Assembly: GCF_009739515.1 (NCBI RefSeq)
Contig: NZ_CP046535.1
Location: forward strand, 620,001-684,000
Direction of reading: 5' to 3'
DNA length: 64,000 nt
Origin: Sphingomonas profundi
GTDB lineage: Bacteria; Pseudomonadota; Alphaproteobacteria; Sphingomonadales; Sphingomonadaceae
Below are positions 9,583-18,190 of the stretch, in pieces. Below the pieces are notes generated by a model. That model was given only the letters and a program-made list of their open reading frames with translations, was not told where the DNA came from and did no database searches. The stretch's first letter is position 1; every line of letters begins with the position of its first letter. The position numbers and the translations under genes are program-made.

Positions 9583-9594
9583 TGGGTATACCCA
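9583..9594. promoter_or_regulatory. 12-bp perfect palindrome ahead of the recombinase gene
   Basis: TGGGTATACCCA lies 16 bases before the start codon of the split serine recombinase. Serine resolvases commonly bind dyad subsites beside their own gene and autoregulate from them, so this is a candidate res or operator half. No second comparable dyad is seen nearby. Confidence 0.35.
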
Positions 9595-9610
9595 GTCGAG
9601 CCGAGGATCT

Positions 9611-10048
9611 ATGATCGAACAGGAAAAGCTAAATCCAATCCAGGCAGCGCGGGTGTACCTGCGTGTCAGCACGGAAGAGCAGGATCTTGCCCGCCAGGAA
9701 GCGATTGTCGCTGGCACGCGTGCAGCCGGCTTCTACGTGGCAGCGGTTTACCGGGAGAAGGCGTCGGGCGCTCGACCCGATCGACCGGAGCTGTTGCGCA
9801 TGATCGCGGACCTGCAAGCCGGCGAAGTGGTGGTGGCGGAGAAGATCGACCGGATCAGCCGGCTGCCGCTCGCAGAGGCGGAACTGTTGGTGGCGACGAT
9901 CCGGGGAAAGGGGGCTCGACTTGCGGTGCCGGGGATCGTCGATCTGTCCGATCTCGTCGCCGACAGCTCTGGCGTTGCTCGCATTGTGCTTGAGGCGGTG
10001 CAAGACATGCTGCTGCGCGTCGCGCTTCAGACGGCGCGCGATGATTGA
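9611..10048 (+). pseudogene. Serine recombinase (resolvase), 5' fragment interrupted by an IS3 element
   Basis: The N-terminal catalytic domain is complete: YLRVSTEEQDLARQ carries the nucleophilic serine, then DRPELLRMIADL and ADSSGVARIVLEAVQDML. The gene is cut at 10045 after the residues ARDD by an IS3-family insertion; joining to 11344 across the GAT duplication restores an open frame (ARDDYETRRERQREGIELAKRA) with the hinge and C-terminal HTH. Before insertion it was a resolvase of about 230 residues. As it stands the protein would have a catalytic domain without DNA-binding domain. Confidence 0.9.
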
Positions 10049-10108
10049 GGTGGTGCCGGGTATCTGGACAGGAGGCTAAGCTATCCCGGGCGTGAGGGAT
10101 GGACGGCA

Positions 10109-10393
10109 ATGAGGACGACGCGGAAGCGGTACACGGGCGAGTTCAAGGCCAAGGTGGCGCTGGAGGCGATCCGGGGGGACCTGACGCTGGCCGAGCTGGC
10201 AACTAAGCACGGCATCCACCCGACGATGATCGCGACGTGGAAGCGGCAGGCGATCGAGGGCATGGCCGCGACCTTTTCGGGCGCGACCGAAGCGGCCAAG
10301 GCCGCGGGCGACACCGAGATCGAGAAGCTGCACGCGAAGATCGGACAGCTGGTGGTGGAGCGGGATTTTTTGTCGAAGGGGTACGCGCGATGA
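10109..10393 (+). CDS. IS3-family transposase OrfA
   Basis: 94 residues: a helix-turn-helix (RYTGEFKAKVALEAIRGD, then LAELATKHGIHPTMIATWKRQ) and a C-terminal leucine-zipper-like helix (EIEKLHAKIGQLVVERDFLSK). OrfA binds the terminal repeats and joins with OrfB to form the transposase. The stop overlaps the OrfB ATG (ATGA) at 10390. Confidence 0.92.
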   Translation: MRTTRKRYTGEFKAKVALEAIRGDLTLAELATKHGIHPTMIATWKRQAIEGMAATFSGATEAAKAAGDTEIEKLHAKIGQLVVERDFLSKGYAR

Positions 10394-11280
10394 GCATTGC
10401 GCGACGGCGGCAGATGATCGAGCGGGAGCATGCCAGCCTGTCGATCGCGGCGCAGTGCCGGCTGGTGTCGATCAGCCGGTCGTCCTTCTACTATGCGCCG
10501 GTGCCAGAAACGGGGGAGACGCTGGCGCTGATGGCGGTGATCGACGCCTCGTTCCTCGATCATCCCTGGTATGGCAGCCGCCAGATGGCACGGCACCTTC
10601 AGCGGCTCGGCCATGCGGTCGGGCGTCGGCGAGCGCGGCGCCTGATGGCCAGGATGGGGCTTGCGCCCATCTACCAGCGCCCGCGGACGAGCGACCCGCA
10701 CCCGGAGCATCGCATCTACCCGTATCTGCTGCGCAATCTGGAGATCACCCGGCCGGGTCACGTCTGGTGTGCCGACATCACCTACCTGCCGATGCGGCGG
10801 GGCTTCCTCTACCTCGTCGCCGTCATGGATTGGGCATCACGAAAGGTGCTTGCCTGGCGGCTGTCGAACACGATGGACGCGGCGTTTTGTGCCGATGCTT
10901 TGCAGGAAGCGCTGATGCGCTTCGGCAGGCCAGAAATCTTCAACACGGACCAGGGCAGCCAGTTCACCAGCACCGACTTCACGGGCGTTCTGCGCGACGC
11001 CGAGGTGCGGATTAGCATGGACGGGCGTGGTCGCTGGATGGACAACGTGTTCATCGAGCGGCTCTGGCGGTCGCTGAAGTACGAGTGCGTCTACCTGAAC
11101 GCCTTCGAAACCGGCTCCGAGCTGCGTACCGGGCTCGGCAGGTGGTTCGACTATTACAACGGGCAGCGGCCTCACTCCCGCCTCGCCGGCCGAACGCCGG
11201 ACGAGGTGTACGGGCGAGACGGCGCAACGCCATATCCGGGGCATGCCCCGGATATGGCGCTCACCAGAATGGCGGCGTAA
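10390..11280 (+). CDS. IS3-family transposase OrfB (DDE integrase core)
   Basis: 296 residues. HTH_21-like N-terminus (ARRRQMIEREHASLSIAAQC), then the rve integrase core with the DDE triad: VWCADITYLP (first Asp), FNTDQGSQFTS (second Asp) and DNVFIERLWRSLKYE (Glu). C-terminal YNGQRPHSRLAGRTPDEVY is typical. Appears intact. Starts within the OrfA stop; in other IS3 elements OrfAB fusion arises by -1 frameshifting, but no obvious slippery heptamer is needed or claimed here. Confidence 0.93.
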   Translation: MSIARRRQMIEREHASLSIAAQCRLVSISRSSFYYAPVPETGETLALMAVIDASFLDHPWYGSRQMARHLQRLGHAVGRRRARRLMARMGLAPIYQRPRTSDPHPEHRIYPYLLRNLEITRPGHVWCADITYLPMRRGFLYLVAVMDWASRKVLAWRLSNTMDAAFCADALQEALMRFGRPEIFNTDQGSQFTSTDFTGVLRDAEVRISMDGRGRWMDNVFIERLWRSLKYECVYLNAFETGSELRTGLGRWFDYYNGQRPHSRLAGRTPDEVYGRDGATPYPGHAPDMALTRMAA

Positions 11281-11340
11281 ACCAACCGGGGTATCGCTTA
11301 GCTCAGCCGCCAAACTGTCCAGGAAGGCGGGACCACCTCA

Positions 11341-11610
11341 GATTACGAAACTCGGCGCGAACGCCAGCGCGAAGGGATTGAGCTTGCCAAGCGGGCAGGT
11401 CGCTATACCGGCCGCAAACCCGACATTGCTCATCACCGCCGGATCATCGGCCTGCGCGATGCGGGCATAAGCATTGCGCGCACAGCCGAACTGGCAGGGT
11501 GCAGTATTGCTCAGGTCAAGCGCGTGACGGCGATCCACAGAGCCAAGACAGCCCCGTCATTGGCCGCGACCGACATAGGCCCGGATAGCTGTAGCGACCT
11601 GCAGCGATGA
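11341..11610 (+). pseudogene. Serine recombinase, 3' fragment beyond the IS3 element
   Basis: Begins with the duplicated GAT and continues in the frame of the 5' fragment (9611-10045): RRERQREGIELAKRAGRY, then GRKPD, which is the conserved hinge of Tn3-type resolvases, and a HTH segment (GLRDAGISIARTAELAGCSIA). Stop TGA at 11608-11610. No separate start codon is convincing, so it is a displaced C-terminus rather than a gene. Confidence 0.88.
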
Positions 11611-12105
11611 TCGGTCGGACGCGCAATATGGGCCTTTTCAGGCGTACATCGCATGAGACCTACCGGCGCCTCCAGCGCCCCGCTAATCGCTCGTGCTCGG
11701 ACAGGGGGCGACCGAGGCGACGTTCTTGGTGTGGGATGAACTTGCTGGGCCTCACGCGTGTGTCTCCAGCTATAGGCCAGAGCACACGCATCTCCGAATC
11801 GTTCGCGCCTACCGGTGAATGCGGACGACCACATCGGCCTAGGCTGATCCCGGCGGCAATCAACATCGTAATCGCATTATAGCCGATCCCTCACGGGTGT
11901 CAGCCGAGCCCGTTCATCGTGCCGGATCAGCCATCTCATACGGAACGGTCCGGGGCGTCTCGCTGGCCGTTCCATGCTTCGAGGGTCGCCAATAACGAGA
12001 CGTACTCATCTAACGCTGTAACAGGAGGATCGATAGGCCTCACCCTTGCTTACGGAATGGTCCTCGTTCAAGTTCCAAAACAGTGCGCAACAGCCAGGTG
12101 ACAGG
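11611..12105. other. Intergenic stretch without a supportable gene
   Basis: Short frames on both strands have no recognisable family and atypical composition. It separates the broken recombinase from the stress-related block. Nothing repeated or structured stands out. Confidence 0.5.
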
Positions 12106-12342
12106 ATGCCTCGCTATCATTTTCATCTTGAAAGTAGCTCGGGTCCGAGCGCCGATATCGACGGACGCGAGGTGGCCGATGACACCATTGCGGTGAAGGA
12201 AGCGGGTAGTACCGCGGGCGAGGTTCTCATGGACGAACTGACCGATGGGCGCACCAAACCCCGCGTGATGGTGACGGTCGAGCGAACCAATGGCACTAAG
12301 GTAGCGGTTATCAAGGCATATGCCGAGGTCGAGACCTTCTAA
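12106..12342 (+). CDS. DUF6894-type small protein
   Basis: 78 residues beginning MPRYHFHLE, the hallmark of a short alphaproteobacterial family (PRYFFHL...D..G.e..D...A...A), followed by DIDGREVADD and a VTVERTNGTKVAV strand. The upstream in-frame extension to 12046 lacks family character, so the ATG at 12106 (GACAGG upstream) is used. Function unknown; such genes often sit with stress-response and two-component genes, as here. Confidence 0.7.
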   Translation: MPRYHFHLESSSGPSADIDGREVADDTIAVKEAGSTAGEVLMDELTDGRTKPRVMVTVERTNGTKVAVIKAYAEVETF

Positions 12343-12457
12343 GCCGTCTCCATGACCTCCGCTGCCATTGCCTGACTTGCCGCCCCATTCCCTAACTCTG
12401 CCGGGCTTGAGTCACAGCGCGGCGGTGCCGTAAAACTCGCGGCAGGAGGCGTGAGCG

Positions 12458-12640
12458 ATGACGGACCTAAACAACCAAGACTACTATCTTCGTCGCGCTC
12501 GACACTCGCGCGAACTCGCGGAAAGCGCCGCCAATCCGAGTATCGCCCGAATCCACTTGGAAATGGCGACGCGCTACGAGGAATTGGCGACCGCCACGAG
12601 CGCCGAGGCCGACGAACGACGTATGCCGCCGACGCCTTAG
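12458..12640 (+). CDS. Small hypothetical protein
   Basis: 60 residues, mostly helical: DYYLRRARHSRELAESA and ARIHLEMATRYEEL. Similar short proteins of this pattern are frequent in sphingomonads near sensor kinases. Good site GGCAGGAGG 10 bases upstream of the ATG. No signal peptide or membrane segment. Followed directly by a terminator hairpin. Function unknown. Confidence 0.65.
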   Translation: MTDLNNQDYYLRRARHSRELAESAANPSIARIHLEMATRYEELATATSAEADERRMPPTP

Positions 12641-12670
12641 GTAAGAAGAGGCGGCTTTTTCACTTACCTA
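12638..12670. terminator. Bidirectional terminator hairpin
   Basis: TAGGTAAG (12638-12645) and CTTACCTA (12663-12670) form a perfect 8-bp inverted repeat between two convergent genes (12458-12640 on plus, 12688-15168 on minus). The loop holds a CTTTTT run. The stem is AT-rich for this genome, but the position suits transcription ending from both sides. Confidence 0.55.
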
Positions 12671-12687
12671 TCGATTTCAGAAAGGCG

Positions 12688-15168
12688 CTAACTAGTCTGG
12701 CTCGGCTGCCGTTTCCTGACCTGCCAGGTAATTGCCTTCCGCAGGACATGCGACAGCTGCTCCACCGAGTAGGGTTTGTGCAGCAGCTCGAAGCCGTGCT
12801 GCCCGTTCTGCGACAGCACATGGCTGTAGCCGCTGGTCAGGATGATCGGTACGTCGGGGTAAAGGCGGCGAACTTCGCCGCCCAACTCGATCCCTCCCAT
12901 GCCGGGCATCACCACGTCCGAGAAGATGACGTGGAAGCGGCCGCAATCCTCGCCGAGCAGCTTGAGTGCGGCGCGCCCGTCCGTCGCCAGCACGGTGTCG
13001 AAGCCGATCTCGCGCAGCGCCGCGACCGCGAACTCGCCGACCTGTTCGTTGTCCTCGACCACCAGGACGCAGACGCCGCTTCCGTCGATCTGCTCGATAG
13101 CGTCCAAGCCGATCACCGCTCCCCCGTCCGGATAGGCGCGCGGAAGATAGAGAGTGAAGGTGGTGCCCTCGCCCGGCACGCTGTCGACCTTTATGTCGCC
13201 GCCCGACTGCTTGGCGAAGCCGATGACCTGGCTGAGCCCGAGACCGGTCCCGTGCCCGACACCCTTGGTCGTGAAGAACGGCTCGAAGATGCGTTCGATC
13301 ACATCGGCCGGGATGCCGCTGCCCGTGTCGGAAATGGTGAAGGCCACGAAATCGCCGACCTGGGCGGCGTGCCCCCGTAGCGCCGGAATGCCCGACACCG
13401 GCCCCGTGGCGATCGTCAGCCCGCCCTCGCCGCCCATCGCGTCGCGAGCGTTGATCCCCATGTTGACGATGGCGGTGTCGAACTGGCTCCGGTCCGCGTT
13501 GATGAAGAAGGCCGTCTCGGGCACCTTGATGTCCAGCGTGATGCGCGATCCGGTCATGGTGCGAACCATGGTGGCGACCTCTTCCAGCGAGGTCCCGGCG
13601 TCGAACACCTCCGATTGCAACGCCTGCCGGCGTGCGAAGGCGAGAAGCTGGCTGGTCAGCTTGGCGGCGCGATCGGCCGTGTCGCCGATCGCGTCGATGT
13701 AGCGCGACCGCTTGGCTTCGGTGAGATTTCCGCGCCGCAACAGGTCGACCGATCCCCGAATGACGGTCAGCAGGTTGTTGAAGTCGTGCGCGACCCCGCC
13801 GGTGAGCTGCCCGATCGCATCGAGCTTCTGGCTCTGGCGTAGCTGCTCCTGCGCCTGTGCCAGCTCCTCCTGCGCCTTCGTTCGGTCGTTGATATCGACG
13901 CCGTGCTGGACGGCGCCGATGATGCGGCCCTCCACATCGCGCAGCGGATTGTAGATGATCTCCCACATCGGCACCGCATGATCCGGGTGGCCAAACCGTT
14001 CGGTGACGGTGAAATCCTCGCCGGCAAGCGCGCGATCAAGGTAGCCCCCGATCAGCGCACCCTGATCGGGGAGGAAGAGGTCGGGAAAGGTTTCGCCGAC
14101 TTGTGCCCTGTGGCCGTACACCCGGAAGAACTCGGCACTGAAGGCGTCGTTGAAGGCGATGATGACATGGCCCGTGTCGAAGGCGCAGACCGGGTTCGGG
14201 TCCGACTGCACGATATCCTGATACAGGCGCAGCGCCACCGAGCCTTCCTCGACACGGTTTTCCAACGTCACATTGGCTGCCCGGAGCCGCGCTTCCGCTT
14301 GTTTGTAGGCGGTGACATCGTTGAAGGCGCCCACCATGCGATACGTGCCATCGTCGTCTTGGACGACGGTGCCGCTGCTGGCGATCGATCGCCGTGACCC
14401 ATCGGGCACGATGATGTCGTAGTTCATGTCGAGGGACTGACCCGCTACGAGCGGGTCCGGACCTGTCCGCCCGACAGCGGCCCCGGTTTCGGCTTCTGCG
14501 CGGTCCTTGTCTTCCGGCACCATGCGGTCGAAGATGTGCGCTTCGGTCAGGGCTCCCTCTTCGGGCAAGCCGAAAATCTCTCTTCCACGAGCGTCCAGAT
14601 CGAGGGCGCCGGTGGTCGGACTCCACGAGAATGCGCCGAGTTTGCCGACCCGCAGCGCCACCTCGGTCCGCGTCCGAATGCGCAGGTCTGCAAGCTCCCG
14701 CTCTTTGCGCTGCGTCTGCTCCATGGCGGTGGAAACCAGCGCGACGACCGCTCCTCGTTCGTCACGGAAAGGCGCGTAGGTGTACGTCCAGAATGTCTCG
14801 GTGACGCGGCCGTCGCGGTCCATCGTGAACGGCCGATCCACGAACTTGAACGTCTCGCCCGCAAAGGTGCGGTCGACGGCGTCGCGCACGTCGTCGTAGA
14901 CGTCCGCCCATACCTTGGCGAAGAGGCTCCCCATCGCACCGTTCAGCCGGTTGGAGAGCTGGGGCGCATAGGCTTCGTTGAAGAAGAATAGCTGATCCGG
15001 TCCCCATGCCATCCACATCGGTTCAGGCGAAGCCAGGATGAAGGACAGAGCGAGCCGGAAGGCGACGGGCCAGCGATCCTGCGGCCCGAGCGGCGAGGCG
15101 ACGCAATCGAACTCGCGCAACTGGCGGGCGGCTTCGTCCGTGCCTGTGAACAAAAGTGGGTCGGTCAT
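12688..15168 (-). CDS. Hybrid sensor histidine kinase/response regulator (multi-PAS)
   Basis: 826 residues, soluble (no membrane segment). Three PAS-like regions occupy roughly residues 1-430 (first: PEPMWMAWGPDQLFFFNEAY; second around 175-290; third around 310-425 ending DINDRTKAQEEL). Then a HisKA box with the phosphoacceptor in GGVAHDFNNLLTVI, an HATPase with N box NMGINARDAMGGEGG and G boxes SDTGSGIP and HGTGLGLS, and a C-terminal receiver (LVVEDNEQVG, phosphorylated Asp in FSDVVMPGMGG, Lys in LLHKPYS). Probably a cytoplasmic signal or light/redox sensor with phosphorelay to unknown partners. It is divergent from the HWE kinase at 15360. Confidence 0.92.
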   Translation of the reverse strand: MTDPLLFTGTDEAARQLREFDCVASPLGPQDRWPVAFRLALSFILASPEPMWMAWGPDQLFFFNEAYAPQLSNRLNGAMGSLFAKVWADVYDDVRDAVDRTFAGETFKFVDRPFTMDRDGRVTETFWTYTYAPFRDERGAVVALVSTAMEQTQRKERELADLRIRTRTEVALRVGKLGAFSWSPTTGALDLDARGREIFGLPEEGALTEAHIFDRMVPEDKDRAEAETGAAVGRTGPDPLVAGQSLDMNYDIIVPDGSRRSIASSGTVVQDDDGTYRMVGAFNDVTAYKQAEARLRAANVTLENRVEEGSVALRLYQDIVQSDPNPVCAFDTGHVIIAFNDAFSAEFFRVYGHRAQVGETFPDLFLPDQGALIGGYLDRALAGEDFTVTERFGHPDHAVPMWEIIYNPLRDVEGRIIGAVQHGVDINDRTKAQEELAQAQEQLRQSQKLDAIGQLTGGVAHDFNNLLTVIRGSVDLLRRGNLTEAKRSRYIDAIGDTADRAAKLTSQLLAFARRQALQSEVFDAGTSLEEVATMVRTMTGSRITLDIKVPETAFFINADRSQFDTAIVNMGINARDAMGGEGGLTIATGPVSGIPALRGHAAQVGDFVAFTISDTGSGIPADVIERIFEPFFTTKGVGHGTGLGLSQVIGFAKQSGGDIKVDSVPGEGTTFTLYLPRAYPDGGAVIGLDAIEQIDGSGVCVLVVEDNEQVGEFAVAALREIGFDTVLATDGRAALKLLGEDCGRFHVIFSDVVMPGMGGIELGGEVRRLYPDVPIILTSGYSHVLSQNGQHGFELLHKPYSVEQLSHVLRKAITWQVRKRQPSQTS

Positions 15169-15359
15169 GCCCCAAGCTTAGGATACTCTGCTCGTTGCGG
15201 CCATTGTTTGCGCCGGCCAGCGCTTCCCAAAAAACCATAAAAATTGGAAACGATAAGGCCGTTCCTACTGGCTTGCGCGCGCCCTCTCGTAGTCGACGTG
15301 AGTTATGATATCAGCAGGCAGGGAAGCGGGGACGCTGTGCCCCTGCCTGAGCTTTGGAC

Positions 15360-17129
15360 ATGCAGAACACCAAGACCCTACCCTTCGTCGATCGCCTCCT
15401 CTCGTGGTCGTTCCGGCACCCGATTTCCGCTCCGCAACGCTACGCTGCCGCGACCGTCCTGACCATCGCCATCGGGCTGTTCCGCGCCCTCGTCATCACC
15501 TCGATCGTACCCTGGCTGCTGTTCATCCCGGTGGTGCTGGCGATCGGCTTGGTCCTGGGGCGCGGTCCGGGGACCTATGCGGGCGTGCTGGCCGCGATCG
15601 TTGCCGGCCTGTCGATTGGGAGTGTCCGTGAGACCCTGTGGCTGACGAACGCGCAGTGGGTCGGCAGCATCCTGTTTGTGCTGGTGACCACCGGCATCGC
15701 CGTCTTCTCGGCCGAATTGCGTGCCGCCTTCGCGCGTGCGCGCCAGCTTACCGGCGAGAAGGACGAGGCGCTGGCTCAGCTCGCCGAACGCGAGTCCTTC
15801 CTCTCGGGGGTGCTGTCCAGCTCCACCGACTGCATCAAGATACTCGATCTCGACGCGCGCCTGACCTTCATGTCGGATGGCGGGCAGAAGGTGATGGAGG
15901 TCAGCGACTTCAACACTATCGCCGGTTGCCCCTGGCCCGACTTTTGGCAGAACGAGGGCAATGCCCAAGCGCGGGCGGCCATCGCTGCCGCCAAGGCGGG
16001 ACAGAGCCGGAGCTTCATCGGCCAAGCCGCCACCATGGGCGGCACCGACAAATGGTGGCACGTCGCGGTCAGCCCAATCATGGGCGCCGATGGTCGGCCC
16101 CAACGCATCCTCTCCGTCTCGCGCGATATCAGCGACCTTCGCGCCAGCGAGGAGGAGCGCGACCGCTTCGTGCGCTTGGCGGAGAACAGCACCGACTTCG
16201 TGGCAATGGCGCGAACTGACGGTAGCGTCTTCTACCTCAACGGTGCCGGACGCCGGATGGTAGGCTTGGATGCGGATGCCGGCTCGCTATCCATCGCCGA
16301 CTTCTTCGCGCCGGAGGAAGCCGCGAAAGTCGCAGGCGAGGTGCTACCGGCGGTCGTGCGAGACGGACAATGGACGGGCGAAATCGACTTCCGCGATTTT
16401 CGTACGGGCGAGCCGATCCCAACGCTCTACTCGGTGTTCCCCATCACGGACGCGGGCGGCGCTCTAGTGGGCTATGGCACGGTGACGCGCGATTTCCGTG
16501 AGCGGAAGCGGGCTGAGAACGATCTGCACCTGATGAACGGTGAGCTGGCGCACCGCCTCAAGAACGTGCTGGCCGTGATCCAGTCCGTCGCCCAGCAGAC
16601 GCTGCGCAACGCGCCGGACACCGAGAGCGCCAGCCAAGACCTGTCCGCTCGGCTCGCGGCGCTAGGCGCTGCAACGGACGTGCTGACGGGCAAATCCTGG
16701 CGCTCGGCCGACCTGCGCGAGCTGACCGAACGCGCGCTCGCCCCCCACGGCCTTATCGGCAGACGCATCGTGATCGACGGGCCGGCGGTGACGCTGAAAC
16801 CGGAAGTTACGGTGGCCTTCGCGCTCGCACTCCACGAGCTGGCAACGAACGCGAGCAAGTACGGCGCACTGTCCAACGAAGCCGGGACGGTCGCCCTGAA
16901 ATGGACCTTGGAAGGTGACGGGGAGGACGCCAGGCTCGCGCTGCGCTGGGAGGAGCGAGGAGGACCCGAAGTAGCGGCACCGGAACGGAAAGGCTTTGGC
17001 TCTACCCTCATCGAGCGGTCGCTTCGGTCGTATTTTCGAGGACAGGCTGCAACCGACTACCGGCCAGAAGGGTTGGTTTTTCAACTGGATGCGCGGCTTG
17101 GAGACGCCGCGATCGTGACCGGGAAGTAA
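15360..17129 (+). CDS. HWE-family sensor histidine kinase, membrane anchored
   Basis: 590 residues. N-terminal hydrophobic segments (about residues 25-120: YAAATVLTIAIGLFRALVI, WLLFIPVVLAIGLVLG and others) form a small membrane sensor, a coiled linker follows, then two PAS domains (about 145-265 and 280-385). The kinase core is of the HWE type: the phosphoacceptor in GELAHRLKNVLAVIQSVAQQ, the N box HELATNASKYGALS, and the RWEERGGP tryptophan-glutamate motif that names the family. ATG at 15360 is preferred to an in-frame TTG two codons earlier. The receiver-only protein at 17132 follows after two bases and is its probable partner. Confidence 0.9.
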   Translation: MQNTKTLPFVDRLLSWSFRHPISAPQRYAAATVLTIAIGLFRALVITSIVPWLLFIPVVLAIGLVLGRGPGTYAGVLAAIVAGLSIGSVRETLWLTNAQWVGSILFVLVTTGIAVFSAELRAAFARARQLTGEKDEALAQLAERESFLSGVLSSSTDCIKILDLDARLTFMSDGGQKVMEVSDFNTIAGCPWPDFWQNEGNAQARAAIAAAKAGQSRSFIGQAATMGGTDKWWHVAVSPIMGADGRPQRILSVSRDISDLRASEEERDRFVRLAENSTDFVAMARTDGSVFYLNGAGRRMVGLDADAGSLSIADFFAPEEAAKVAGEVLPAVVRDGQWTGEIDFRDFRTGEPIPTLYSVFPITDAGGALVGYGTVTRDFRERKRAENDLHLMNGELAHRLKNVLAVIQSVAQQTLRNAPDTESASQDLSARLAALGAATDVLTGKSWRSADLRELTERALAPHGLIGRRIVIDGPAVTLKPEVTVAFALALHELATNASKYGALSNEAGTVALKWTLEGDGEDARLALRWEERGGPEVAAPERKGFGSTLIERSLRSYFRGQAATDYRPEGLVFQLDARLGDAAIVTGK

Positions 17130-17131
17130 GC

Positions 17132-17512
17132 GTGGGCCAGAGTACGCCGATCGGCACCAAGACGATCCTCATCGTGGAGGACGAAGCTCTGATCCGCTTC
17201 GATCTGGTCGACTTCTTCGAAGCCGCCGGATGGCAGGTGTTCGAGGCTGAGAACGCCGACGACGCAATCCGCATCCTCGATCATCATAAAGAGGTCCGCG
17301 CCGTCCTGACGGACGTGCAGATGCCCGGTTCGATGGATGGCGTGAAGCTCGCCCACTATGTCCGCGAGCGGTTTCCGCCGACCGTCCTGTTCGTCGTGTC
17401 GGGCAACCTCCGCATTCCGGACAGCGAGTTGCCGGCGCACACGACCTTCCTCCCCAAACCGCTCGATAATTTCCGGCTATTGCGGGAGTTGGAGGCTGTG
17501 CAGCGGTCATGA
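17132..17512 (+). CDS. Single-domain response regulator
   Basis: 126 residues, receiver domain only: TILIVEDEALIRFDL (acidic pair), phosphoacceptor in LTDVQMPGSMDG, and TFLPKPLDNFRLL with the conserved lysine. GTG start two bases after the HWE kinase stop. Receiver-only proteins beside HWE kinases are common in alphaproteobacteria, where they feed into phosphorelays such as the general stress response. No output domain here. Confidence 0.92.
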   Translation: MGQSTPIGTKTILIVEDEALIRFDLVDFFEAAGWQVFEAENADDAIRILDHHKEVRAVLTDVQMPGSMDGVKLAHYVRERFPPTVLFVVSGNLRIPDSELPAHTTFLPKPLDNFRLLRELEAVQRS

Positions 17513-17619
17513 GCAGCACGAACCCGTAGCCCGGCGAGGGCGCTGTTCGCCGCCATCGCCGGGCCGGCTATGGCAAACCTCCTCGTCACCCCCTTGGCCC
17601 TGACGATCCGGCCAGCCCG

Positions 17620-18177
17620 TCAGCGGATCGGAGCCAGCGTATTCACGCCGGCATCGGCGTCCGTCTCGCCGGAGGGTGGCGCGACGCCGCCATCGCGATA
17701 GGATGGTAGTTCGACGCTGCCGTCTGGCACAGGCCGTGCCTCCAGCCGGGCGATCTCGCGCTTCATCTCGGCGATCTCGCGGATCTGCGCATCGATGATC
17801 CGGTCGGCGATCAGCCGCACGCGCGGGTCGCGAATGTGTGCACGCTCGCTGGTCATGATGGCGATGGAATGATGCGGGATCATCGCCTTCATCCAGGCGA
17901 CGTCGTCGACCGTCTCCTGCGAGCGCACCAGCCACAACGCCCCGGCAAAGACGACGGCTGCGCCTGCGACGATGCCGACGTTGGCACGTCGGTCCGGGTA
18001 CATCCCCCACATGAAGCCGATCATAATTACCGCCATGAGCGCGCCCATGACGAGCGCCATCCACATGCGCGTCTGGCTGAACTCGACGTGGCTGATCGCA
18101 TAGGTGTTCAGGTACATCAGGCCGAACATCAAGATCGTGGACGTCGCAATCATCGCGGCGAACCGTCGGTAGCTCAT
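17620..18177 (-). CDS. DUF305 membrane protein
   Basis: 185 residues. Three or four N-terminal membrane segments (AAMIATSTILMFGLMYLN, MALVMGALMAVIMIGFMW, VGIVAGAAVVFAGALWLV), then a DUF305 domain with MKAMIPHHSIAIMTS, the four-helix ferritin-like motif with paired histidines, and RLIADRIIDAQIREIAEMKREI. The ATG at 18177 fits the start of the first helix. It lies 13 bp after the glucose dehydrogenase stop, same strand, so probably the last gene of a MerR-ClC-GDH-DUF305 operon. DUF305 proteins are often linked to copper and other metal-resistance loci. Confidence 0.85.
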   Translation of the reverse strand: MSYRRFAAMIATSTILMFGLMYLNTYAISHVEFSQTRMWMALVMGALMAVIMIGFMWGMYPDRRANVGIVAGAAVVFAGALWLVRSQETVDDVAWMKAMIPHHSIAIMTSERAHIRDPRVRLIADRIIDAQIREIAEMKREIARLEARPVPDGSVELPSYRDGGVAPPSGETDADAGVNTLAPIR

Positions 18178-18190
18178 GGAGTCGACTCCC

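Larger units (their letters stand above)
10046..11340 (+). mobile_element. IS3-family insertion sequence with 3-bp target duplication
   Basis: 1295 bp. The termini are imperfect inverted repeats: left TGAGGTGGTGCCGGGTATCT, right (complement) TGAGGTGGTCCCGCCTTCCT, both continuing GGACAG. GAT is duplicated on the two sides (10043-10045 and 11341-11343). Two overlapping genes (orfA, orfB) give the IS3 layout. Removing the element and one GAT rejoins the resolvase reading frame exactly, so the insertion is recent and clean. Confidence 0.95.

Noticed and set aside
11660..11866. Minus-strand frame of 68 codons
   Set aside because: No ribosome site, no recognisable domain, and several overlapping frames of equal quality.
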